Part shown: in pieces, positions 56,290-64,000 of the stretch
Layout: every line of letters begins with the position of its first letter
Position numbering within the stretch: position 1 is the stretch's first letter
Origin: Rhipidocladum racemiflorum
Lineage: Eukaryota > Streptophyta > Magnoliopsida > Poales > Poaceae
Direction: 5' to 3'
DNA: 64,000 nt
Assembly (NCBI GenBank): GCA_036346355.1
Contig: CM070590.1
Coordinates: 45,727,749-45,791,748, forward strand
Notes under the pieces: model-generated
Told to the model about the DNA's origin: nothing
Seen by the model: only the letters and a program-made list of their open reading frames with translations
Database searches by the model: none
Program-made: the position numbers and the translations under genes

Positions 56290-57901
56290 TGTAGGATCGA
56301 TATAGACTAATATAGAAATCAGAGGGGGGTGAATGATTGCGCGAAAGCTAAAATCAATTTTTTGATCTACTAAGAAATCACACCAACTTGGATTCAAATA
56401 ATTGCTTTGTACTCAATAAAACAGAGTAGATACATTCGGTAAATCATGAATTCCCGGAGATCTAACAGTCGGATCGATCTGAAATTTGAAAACAAGAAAT
56501 TAGATTCCAATACAAATCTAACAGAAAAAGAATCATCTCGACCTGACTTACAGATCAAAAGTTATGATCCTCGCAATCTTGTTGTGACAAAATATGACAA
56601 GAATTGATCTAACAAAAACTTGTAGCTCGCAGAGAGCCTTGAAGAATTTAATCTTTATTTCTCCTTTTTGATCAGGTTACAGTACTCCAAACAAAAGAGT
56701 ACAAACCCTAATATCCAGCACTTGTGTCAATAAACAGGAGACAACCCCTCCTATTTATAAGAACTAAACTCTGAAGGAGTTCGCATGCATATCCACTTGG
56801 CCCATCATGGCTCAATACATGCAACTACCCCAAAGGATTACAACTCTGCACACGTATGGATCACCTGCCATACTCACGTGACTAATTAGCCTCCATGTGC
56901 ACCATTCTCTAGCCCGAACGTCCCGCATGACATCTTTGACCACTAGGACCTCAATTCCTCCCTGAACCTAGTCCCGAACCTCAGTCCTTCCATGAACCTA
57001 GTTCCGGTCCCATCATCGATCACATTCACCCTCAAGCAACACCTGCACATGAACAAACCACAAAACAATTTCGAGCACAAGTCCACGACTTGACTCAACA
57101 TTAGTCCATGCAACTACTCATACGAGCATTGCTTAAGATCAAAAACAAGCATTATGAAATCCACACGAATTTCATAATCACAGATCCAAACCAAAAACAA
57201 TTTGGTTCAAACACAAAAAGTTAACCCTAGAAAATCACCGTTCACGACGGACCGAAATCATGGGTTCGGCACACACAAGGAATATCTCCTTGCAAATGCC
57301 ATTCACGACGGACCAAAGAAAAATGGTCCGGCGCACACGTCAAACCCTCAGTTTGCACCACCACTCGGTCCAGCGCAAACACCTCAAGGTCATGTTCACG
57401 GCGGACCAAAAAGGTCGGTCCGGCGTATACTTGCTACTCTCTGTTATTTTGAGAAACTCGGTCCGACGCAACACTCAATTTCCATGTTCACGGCAGACTG
57501 AAGAAATTGGTCTGGCATACATGTGCTACTCTCGGTTACAAAAGACAATTGGTCCATCACCAAAATCTCAAAATCACGTTCACAGCGCACCGAGAAATTT
57601 TGTCCGGCGCAAACATCAACCTCTCTGTTTCTTGTGAATTTAACCCAGCAAAAACACGTTCACGATGGACCAAAACAAAATTGGTTTGGCGTAAACAAGC
57701 AACTCTCTGTAACCTGAAAAACCAGTCCGGTGCAAAAGAAAAACCCTCTATAGCTTGAAAACACTTAACCAAAGCTTATCACAAGTATACCGAATGATCA
57801 TATGAGACACCACATGCACAAGCACCACACATGCCATGAGCACAAACACTTTGCAATGCCAAATGCATCATTAAGCCAATTTTTCAGCATATGATTTCCC
57901 A
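56290..57901 (-). mobile_element. Element B 5' LTR
   Basis: 1,612 bp, minus strand TGGGAAATC...GATCCTACA. TATA box TATAAATAG (minus strand, 56751-56759). It is related to the A LTR in the outer parts but carries a different palindrome array in the middle. Confidence 0.93.
57239..57735. repeat. Tandem palindrome array in B LTR, variant arms
   Basis: Full units near 57239, 57301, 57394, 57484, 57578 and 57658 read TTCACGACGGACCAAA, then a short spacer, then TTGGTCCGGCGCAAAC (as at 57301); half units lie between. Arms still pair, but the words differ from those in A (TTCACGACGGACC against TATGACAGACC). Confidence 0.85.
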
Positions 57902-57903
57902 GA

Positions 57904-58641
57904 AACATCACCTTGGAAGCAGCCAAGAAGTTCATTAGGAGCATTGTTACTCGGTTTGGCATTCCCATCCGAGTAATCACAAACAACGGTACCCAATTCA
58001 AAAGAAATGCTTTCATGGCCTTTTGGGAAGAATTGGGCATCAAACTATGTTTCGCCTCCGTAGCTCATCCTCAGAGTAACGATCAGGTCGAACGTGCCAA
58101 TGGCATCAACTTACAGGGAATCAAGGCCTGCGTATTTGATAGGCTCAAAGCCTACTCGACTCGATGGGCGAAAGAACTTCCTTTGGTACTGTGGGCCGTT
58201 CGAACATCGACCAGCCGAGCCAATAGCGAGACACCATTTTTTCTGGTCTACAAAGTAGAAGCAGTTCTCCCAAGTGAATTAACATTCAGGTTGCCTCGAG
58301 TGGATGACTACTCTAAAGAATATCAAGAGCAAATGCGAGCAGACGACATAAACTTACTCAAAGAATATTGGGATCGATCTTCCATTCGAGCAGCCAAGTA
58401 TCAGCAAGCCTTATGTAGATATCACAGTCAACGGATTCATGAAAGAACGCTCACTGCCGGAGACCTAGTACTGCGAAAGGTGCAAAAGAAAGATAATCGC
58501 AATAAGCTATCGCCTAAGTGGGAAGACCCATATGTAGTAGTCGAAGCAACTCGACCAGGATCCATGCGACTATCTACGCCAAAAGGGACGATACTGAGCA
58601 ACTCGTGGAACATCGACCAATTAAGAAAATTTCACACATGA
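57904..58641 (+). pseudogene. Element H integrase, catalytic and C-terminal part
   Basis: The open frame begins at the B junction: NITLEAAKKFIRSIVTRFGIP, then VITNNGTQF near 57975-57995. The family's catalytic Asp (TDNGTQF) is Asn here (57982-57984), a single base change that should abolish strand transfer. The Glu in NDQVERANG near 58090 is kept. LPLVLWAVRTSTSRANSETPFFLVY near 58180-58250 and the C-terminal region with LVLRKVQKKDNRNKLSPKWEDPYVV near 58470-58535 are typical Tat text. Ends at TGA 58639-58641. No chromodomain is seen, as expected for Tat. Confidence 0.92.
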
Positions 58642-58827
58642 ACAGCAAAAACTCGCACATCACAGAAGAAAACAAGGTAAATACGATTTCATTAAATATT
58701 ATCATACAAAAATCTATCCTATTACATGCCAAAGGCAGGTACCCTACTACTGCTTGTCTTTGGAACCACTCCATCGCCTCCCCTGCATCTATGGAGACTA
58801 GAAGCTGATGGTCCCCAGAATGGGCCT
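58642..58827. other. Spacer between H integrase and antisense ORF 2
   Basis: 186 bp, no feature recognised. 58867-58985 holds two copies of a CCCCCCGGCA...TCCTCTCT repeat, about 48 bp apart, inside antisense ORF 2. Confidence 0.6.
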
Positions 58828-59358
58828 CTACCCTCTACGCGAATAGGAGGAACAAGCAAAAGCTACATCCTCGCCCCCCCCCCCCGGCAAAGACGTCCTC
58901 TCTATTGTCAGAAGCTGTGAGGTGCCCCCCGGCACGGACATCCTCTCTGTCATCAGAGGCCGAGAGGCGCCGGTGGAGTCCAGGCTACTGAAAGGTGCCG
59001 AGTTGGTGAAGCTATCTTGAGCTTCACCTTCTTCACCTTTGTGCGCCAGCGGCGGCATTCGCCTCAGCGGGGTGTGAATGTGCCAGGGGGTGAAGTTTGT
59101 TTTGAGTTTCACTTCCATCCCCAACGGTGGCATCGTTGACTTCTTCTCAGAAGTCTCCCGACCGGCGTCGAGCTTCAGCTCACTAGTAACTTCTACTTTG
59201 TCCTCTGGCCACACATCCTTCTCGATAGCCTCCCAGTCGATCTCATCATCCGCATCAAAGGAGATGACAATCTGACTCGACGAGTTTACGACTAGTAGTT
59301 GTGGGGGAGGAAAGCCTTCGAGGATCTTTATAGATGAAGACGCCGGAGAAGAAGCCAT
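58828..59358 (-). CDS. Antisense ORF 2 of element H, function unknown
   Basis: Open minus-strand frame of 177 codons from ATG 59358 (MASSPASSSIKILEGFPPPQ); the frame is open up to 59421, but the TATA box favours the inner ATG. Near residues 37-51 is an acidic stretch DADDEIDWEAIEKDVWPEDK; the rest is rich in Ser, Pro and Thr, with a repeated MSVPGG/TSLPGG segment near the end. No known domain recognised. Antisense extra ORFs are known in Tat elements, but I cannot tie this one to a family. It lies downstream of integrase in the opposite direction, with its own TATA box, so it could be transcribed independently. Confidence 0.55.
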   Translation of the reverse strand: MASSPASSSIKILEGFPPPQLLVVNSSSQIVISFDADDEIDWEAIEKDVWPEDKVEVTSELKLDAGRETSEKKSTMPPLGMEVKLKTNFTPWHIHTPLRRMPPLAHKGEEGEAQDSFTNSAPFSSLDSTGASRPLMTERMSVPGGTSQLLTIERTSLPGGGGEDVAFACSSYSRRG

Positions 59359-59448
59359 GAGCGCGTCGGAGGGTTTGAGGCTCTTTGAGCGAAGGGTGGA
59401 AAGGTAAGAAGACGAGAACAAGCAGTAGTGAAGTGGTGCAAGTCCCGT

Positions 59449-59457
59449 CTATTTATA
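59449..59457 (-). promoter_or_regulatory. TATA box for antisense ORF 2
   Basis: Minus strand TATAAATAG in GGGCTATAAATAGACGGG, about 90 bp upstream of ATG 59358. RNA start would fall near 59425. Confidence 0.55.
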
Positions 59458-59613
59458 GCCCTAGGAACGGGTCGCATCACGGCCGCTCCAAATTCCCGAG
59501 GCGTCTGTCAAAGCACACCATGTAGTGCGCGAAAATCAAAGCGACGCTAATTTATGGCGACGGGGCGTAACGCCGCACGGGAATCAAAAAGGCCACAACT
59601 CCCAATGCTTATG

Positions 59614-59985
59614 ATCAACTCTCTACTTGATACAACCATCGAGCAAAGAGTCAAGTGCTATATCAGATATTTTTTATGCTTACGCTCAACTCTCCACTCG
59701 ATACAACCATCGAGCAGAGAGTCAGGGGCTACATCGGATATTTGTGATGCTTACGTTCAACTCTCCACTCAATACAACTATCAAGCGAAGAGTCGGGGGC
59801 TACATTTGATATTTCTGATGTCTATCCTCAACTCTCCACTCGATACAACTATCGAGCAGAGAGTCGGGGCTACTCCAGACATTCTCGACGCACAGTTAGA
59901 CGTGGGATTAAAAGGAAAAAACCAAAGGATACATCACTCCTCACTCAATGATAGCATCAAGTAAGGAGTCAGGGGCTACTACAGG
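59614..59985. repeat. PPT-like tandem repeats, about 70 bp, five units
   Basis: Units contain CAACTCTCCACTCGATACAA, then ATCGAGCAGAGAGTC, then GGGGCTAC. The GGGGCTAC positions (about 59725, 59796, 59866 and 59972, with a mutated copy near 59655) are spaced near 70 bp except the last (about 106). The arms ACTCTCCACTCGAT and ATCGAGCAGAGAGT pair as a hairpin. The last words copy the true PPT of H (GAGTTCGGGGGCTAC at 63650-63664). Confidence 0.85.
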
Positions 59986-60635
59986 TAACTCGACTGCTTT
60001 AGTTTGACACTTTCTATTTTTTCATTTCCTCCTCATCAATAAAAAGCATATCATGCAGCTATTTAGTTTCTCTGCATAGAGTTCTTTGCATATATTTACG
60101 CAATCGAGTACTCGACACAAAAGTGAACTAGGCTGGTGTATAGCTATGCCTGAACTCGACAATGAGCAAAATCTACCTTGCGTGCATACGGGCACTAGAT
60201 TTTCAGACATCTAACGCCCAGTGGTCGGTAGGGGACGAGGCCTCTAGTCAGTTCTACATGGGCTATTCATCAAGCTCACATTTGTTACAACAGCTCGAAT
60301 GACAAGAACGATAAAGAGGTGCAAAAATCATGCAGTGGGAAATAGTTGTGTGTCGTTCATGGCTCGCCGAAGCGCAAGATCAGGGGCTCGGCAGCTTAAC
60401 GCGAATATTCTAGCTTTGTGTGCAAAAAACAAGTTAAGTTAGTAGTAAAATCATCAGCTAATGGTTTATGGATACTATGGTCCAGTTTGCATATACTCTT
60501 GCTACTCTATTTCTTCGACAAGGGAATAGTAGGCAAAGTACGATGGATAAGCAAACGAGCTGGTATTGCCACATACAACGAGTACACAACTAGAAGAGTT
60601 AGAATCCTACAAGAGCAAAAGTAGTCTTAAAGATT
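59986..60635. other. Non-coding stretch in H between tandem repeats and antisense gene 1
   Basis: 650 bp. One more GGGGCTCGGCAGC-like word near 60384. No gene or other signal seen. Confidence 0.6.
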
Positions 60636-63150
60636 CTAGCTCGCGCCCTCGTCATCCTTGAGTGTAAAGTCCAGCACATCCACAAATGCCGTGGCAAAGT
60701 CTTCAAAATGCCGCACGTGGTCGGTGGCTGCCCTTGCCTTGCTCGCAAACCCTTCATTCAGGATCGAAAAATCCATACTCGGGTAATTACTCCTCAGCAT
60801 ACCAAGCATGTGGGAAGCTGCGAAGTGGGCTGATATGGCCATGTGACCAAGTGTGTCCGATTGTAGTCTGGTGTATGCGTCATGCACCTGCGCCTGACTA
60901 GCTTCGGTGGTAGTCTTCTCAACCTCGAGCTCCTCCTTCTCCTTCCTCAGCATTTTGGCCTCAACCCTAGCAGCATTCAGATCAGCTTTGAGAGCCACCA
61001 GCTTGGCATCCTTCTGTACAAGTGCCCATTGGCTAGCGTTCACGATCTACTCCCTTTGTTGATGAGCCTTCTCATAAAGAACCTCAAGGTCGCGCCAGAT
61101 CGCCTGCGATGATGCCAAATGTTAGTCGATGCAAGGCTGAAAACTAGAATCGATTGCTGCTATATACCTGGGCCTCATGCTTCAAGGTGGACCAATGTTT
61201 TGGAGGGTCTTGGGAGGAAGACAAGGAGAGAGCTGCGGTCGAAGTTGAAACTATCAAAGGGGCAGCAGTGCTAGCAGTGATATCGGCAGATGAAGGAGCA
61301 GTTACGGTAGCACCACCAGCAGCGCCACCGGTCGTGCTTGTCCTGAAAGTTCCTCCATGCTAAGCAATTGTTGAAGGATAACTAAAAGAGGGCTAAAAGA
61401 AAGAAAGGGCAACTTACCTCACCATGCGAATCTTCACTCTAACATTCTTCCACATAGCGGGCTTCGCCAAAGCTGGTTTAAGTTGAATGGTTAATGCCTC
61501 GACCGGCCTAGTGGAGGGCGGAAGGCTAACAACTGGCGAAATGGTCTGTGGCAGAAAGTCGAGATGAACAAAGAAGCCACTGAAATAGCGCCTCACAAAG
61601 AGCTGATTGGCGAATGTAGTTACCTGCTCGACCGCTTTGGTCGATGGGGATCCAACTCGAAGAAGTGCCTGCGGAGGTGTCATCGTCCTCTGTAGATCAG
61701 CCACCCAGGCATCCCAGTACTCATCCATTAATTGCTGAATGACACTAGAAGAAGGTTCATAACTCCCAAGTAAAGCGTTAAGGATCACCTGGTTGGGTGG
61801 CCTCGACGCTTGGGTTCAGGGTCGCTCGGTGGGTCAAGCGATCTCTGGGGACGTCGACCTCCGCATGTGAGGAGGTTCGATTGTTGCCTAGTCCAGAGCA
61901 GCCTCGCCTTCATCGGGGGCGGCAGCTTCGAGAACTAGGGCACTCGGAGGAGAAGCTGCTCTAGCAGAACCAAGAGTCGACGCCCGATCCTCATCTCGAG
62001 CTGGCTCATCATCTGCCAGGTCGATGACCCCCTTTGACGGTCCGACTCCGCCTTCGATGACTTCGTCCTCGAACCTCGCCTCCTGAGGGGATGCTGCGTT
62101 AGAATGGATAACAGATGCATAAATGATGCATTGCAAGCCATTAATCAGTACTCACCTCTGGACGAGGGTTGCCTCGCACATATCCAGCAATGTTGCTGTC
62201 GCCCGGATTCGGGACGTGGAATATCTTCTTCAGCCTTGTGGCAAGGCTTAGGCCCATCAAGCCTGACAAAAAGGAGAGTCAGCTCAATCATAAGAAAAAG
62301 AAAGACAATAAGAGCAATGAGTGTCTTCGGCACTTATAGTTAGAAGTATCCCTAGTAGCGTCATCAACCCCTGAGTAATCCCAGGCCAGATGATCGCGAC
62401 ACTTCAGCGAGCTGATGCTGCGCACGATGAAGTGTTTAGCCACATTCCACCCCGTCAGATATCGCTCCCTCATCTCCTCGATCTTCTTAACGTAATACGC
62501 GTTACGAGCGGTCAATGGAGGAGGTCAGTGGGATTGATAAGTAGGGGGTGGTAGGTCAGAGGACAATTGATGGTGTCAGAAGAGGTGATGTAGAACCACC
62601 ACTTCTTCCAGTCAGATTGCCAAGCGGAGGTAATAGGGCCATGGATATAGGACCCCGACTTCCCACTGCGAAGGTGAAATTCGGCTCCCCCTACAACATC
62701 TTTTTTTATTCTTCTCAAGCTATAAAAGTGGCTAAACAAATTGAGGCTGGGCTTGATACCCAAGAAAGCCACACAAAGGTGGATGAACATGCTTAGCATT
62801 GTGATCGAGTTCGGGTTCAAGTTGAAAAGCTTGAGTGAATAAATGTCTAGGACTTCGCACAAGAAAGGAGAAGGTGGAAAATTAAGACCACAGCGGTAGA
62901 AGGCCTAAAAACGACGGTCTCATCCTCAATTCTTGGCGGTGGGAAACAGGTCACCAGCAGACGGCCTCCAATGGACAAGTGCCCGAGGAGGTATGAAGCT
63001 GTCCGCCTCTGGCTCGGTAAGGCGATCCTCGGTCATGATCAAAGTCTGCCAGAAACTCGAGAAGTTCTCATCTTCAAAGGCCGCCCCAGTCGTCTTTGCG
63101 TATTTTGACAGCAAGACATCCTTAGCAGTAGCATGGGAATTGGATGCCAT
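60636..63150 (-). pseudogene. Antisense gene 1 of element H (Transposase_28-like, with introns)
   Basis: Minus strand, ATG at 63150 (MASNSHATAKDVLL). Near 62600-62860 it reads CEVLDIYSLKLFNLNPNSITMLSMFIHLCVAFLGIKPSLNLF, then KDVVGGAEFHLRSGK and WKKWWFYI. These words match my memory of the grass 'putative gypsy type transposon' domain (Pfam Transposase_28). Splice sites look genuine: introns 62094-62155, 61360-61417 and 61104-61167 all have GT...AG with good context (CAGAG/GTGAGT, GAG/GTAAGTT, CCCAG/GTATAT) and lengths of 58-64 bp. A fourth is likely near 62265-62330. The last exon (60636-61103) has a coiled-coil-like LRKEKEELEVEKTTTEASQAQVHDAY and ends in TAG. There are stops near 62926 and 62512 and frame damage near 62900 and 61800. 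Function unknown. Confidence 0.75.
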
Positions 63151-63654
63151 TGGAGAAAATGGAAGAAGCTTTCCATGGAGGAAGTGGTGAAAACTGAGGA
63201 AGGCAACGAAGCTCTTAAAAGGGGCAAGTAACGGCTACAGTTCCAGGCACAGGAATTTAAAGAATTTTATTTGCCAACGGGCAAATCCATCCCCCTTGCA
63301 CGGTGCAAGAATCGGGGGAGAAATTGGAAAGATGGTTTTGCACCCAGGCATTATAGCTTTTGCAGACCACAACATTAAATGCTATCCTTTCTTGATATTT
63401 AGATATTTGAGATTTTGTCTTAACTCTAATCAGGATCGAGTAACTGAATCGGCATCGAGTTGCTTGTAGCTATCATAAGGACTCGAGGTGGATTGATCGT
63501 TGGGCACTCGACCTGGCACATCCCTACTCGACACTTGGCAATTTCACTCTACTTGAATCAATCGATCATAAGCTTTCGAGGCTTTATTCCACCAAGCTAA
63601 AGCTTGGCCAGTAATGGACTGAGCCTCGGAAAAGACCCTTCACTGAGCAGAGTT
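63151..63654. other. H region before the 3' LTR
   Basis: Probable upstream region of antisense gene 1 (AT-rich AATAAAATTCTTTAAATTCC on the minus strand near 63255-63275). Two small hairpins: TTTGCC/GGCAAA at 63270-63285 and CTTGCAC/GTGCAAG at 63295-63309. No gene. Confidence 0.55.
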
Positions 63655-63664
63655 CGGGGGCTAC
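63655..63664 (+). promoter_or_regulatory. Polypurine tract of element H
   Basis: CGGGGGCTAC directly before LTR start TGTCGAATATC. Confidence 0.85.
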
Positions 63665-64000
63665 TGTCGAATATCTAAATATGGAATATATTTGCACATA
63701 GAAAACTCAGATATTGTAACATACACGGTGACTCACGTATAAGGAAACTAATAATATCTTGGGCCCGAATTATACGGGATAAGATACATGTGGAAAGAGT
63801 ATCCCCACATTTGCTAAGGACTCGATCGTGTTCCCATTACGAGGAAACAAACCCAAGTACGCCAAAAAACAAGGGAGGTTTGAGTACACCACATAGATCT
63901 CAGAACGGACGACCGGGTGTTCCAAACTTACTACGACTCAGAAGAAGGCTACCCCAACCATATAAATAAGGGGTAGATGCTCAGGAACAGAGAAAGGTAG
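63665..64000 (+). mobile_element. Element H 3' LTR, first 336 bp
   Basis: Begins TGTCGAATATCTAAATATGG after the PPT and runs off the window. Confidence 0.85.
63961..63968 (+). promoter_or_regulatory. TATA box of element H LTR
   Basis: TATAAATA followed by AGGGG, about 300 bp into the LTR; RNA start expected just inside the window end. Confidence 0.65.

Larger units (their letters stand above)
1883..57901 (-). mobile_element. Element B: Sirevirus-type Ty1/copia retrotransposon, split by C and F
   Basis: A minus-strand copia element of the same family as A. Its parts are: left (3') LTR 1883-2178 (rest outside the window, beyond G); 3' untranslated region and RT/RNase H 2179-4650; RT start, linker, protease and gag 43976-46369; gag N-terminus 55734-56230; PBS; and right (5') LTR 56290-57901. 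The RT frame continues across the C insertion and the gag frame across the F insertion, which proves the pieces belong together. The internal region totals about 5.4 kb against 6.5 kb in A, because most of integrase is deleted. The right LTR ends ...GATTTCCCA instead of the family's GATTTCACA. The expected TSD after it is GAAAC (57902-57906); its partner is outside the window. Confidence 0.9.
57902..64000 (+). mobile_element. Element H: Tat-like Ty3/gypsy retrotransposon, 3' part
   Basis: Outermost element, interrupted by B inside its integrase; the 5' part lies outside the window. Visible: integrase end (+), antisense ORF 2, tandem repeats, antisense gene 1, PPT and the first 336 bp of the 3' LTR. 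A PPT of the form GGGGGCTAC followed by TGTCG, and antisense genes between integrase and 3' LTR, are traits of the Tat lineage (for example Grande in maize). Confidence 0.88.

Noticed and set aside
62548..63190. Plus-strand ORFs opposite antisense gene 1
   Set aside because: Shadows of the minus-strand exons; no motif.
1..64000. Cellular genes, tRNA, rRNA, MITEs or CACTA elements
   Set aside because: None could be supported; every longer stretch could be assigned to an LTR element. The tRNA-like words are PBS sites only.

Overview
This window is plant nuclear DNA, most likely from a grass (Poaceae). The inference rests on Sirevirus-type Ty1/copia elements, a Tekay-like Ty3/gypsy chromovirus and a Tat-like Ty3/gypsy element carrying an antisense gene of the kind found in grass elements. 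I found no cellular host gene, rRNA, tRNA or CRISPR array. Practically every base belongs to LTR retrotransposons inserted inside one another. The boundaries come from TG...CA LTR ends, primer-binding sites (PBS), polypurine tracts (PPT), 5-bp target-site duplications (TSD), and host reading frames that resume after an insertion is removed in thought.

Nesting, outside to inside. Element H (Tat-like gypsy, + strand) is the outermost; only its 3' part is visible (57902-64000): the integrase end, two antisense genes, a tandem repeat, the PPT and the start of the 3' LTR. Its integrase is interrupted by element B (Sirevirus copia, - strand, up to 57901). B's left LTR is cut by element G (LTR fragment, - strand, 1-1882). 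B's reverse transcriptase is cut by element C (Sirevirus copia, + strand, 4651-43975). C is itself interrupted three times: by D (non-coding LTR element, 6475-15342, TSD CATGG), by A (Sirevirus copia, 19381-29521, TSD GAAGC) and by E (Tekay-like gypsy, - strand, 31144-41706, TSD GATTG). B's gag is also cut by block F (46370-55728, TSD TAGAT). F belongs to the D family and is rearranged: two minus-strand LTRs plus an inverted LTR end. F's first LTR holds a solo LTR of the A family (47697-49361, TSD TGATT). Removing D, A and E leaves C at about 9.7 kb.

Coding capacity is relict. A keeps gag, protease, integrase, RT and RNase H, but with several stops and frameshifts. B and C have each lost integrase by internal deletion. 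D and F are non-coding (LARD-like). E holds the longest open frame, 722 codons covering gag C-terminus, protease, RT and part of RNase H; its integrase and chromodomain are broken by stops.

The most unusual features are the F block, whose two outer ends are both LTR 3' (U5) ends within one TSD; tandem perfect palindromes in the Sirevirus LTRs whose arms differ between subfamilies while staying paired; an intron-containing antisense gene and a second antisense ORF with its own TATA box in H; tandem repeats that copy the PPT of H; and a CATAACTTT-type motif shared by unrelated LTR families. I saw no wholly new kind of genetic system; the novelty is in retrotransposon structure and non-coding motifs.
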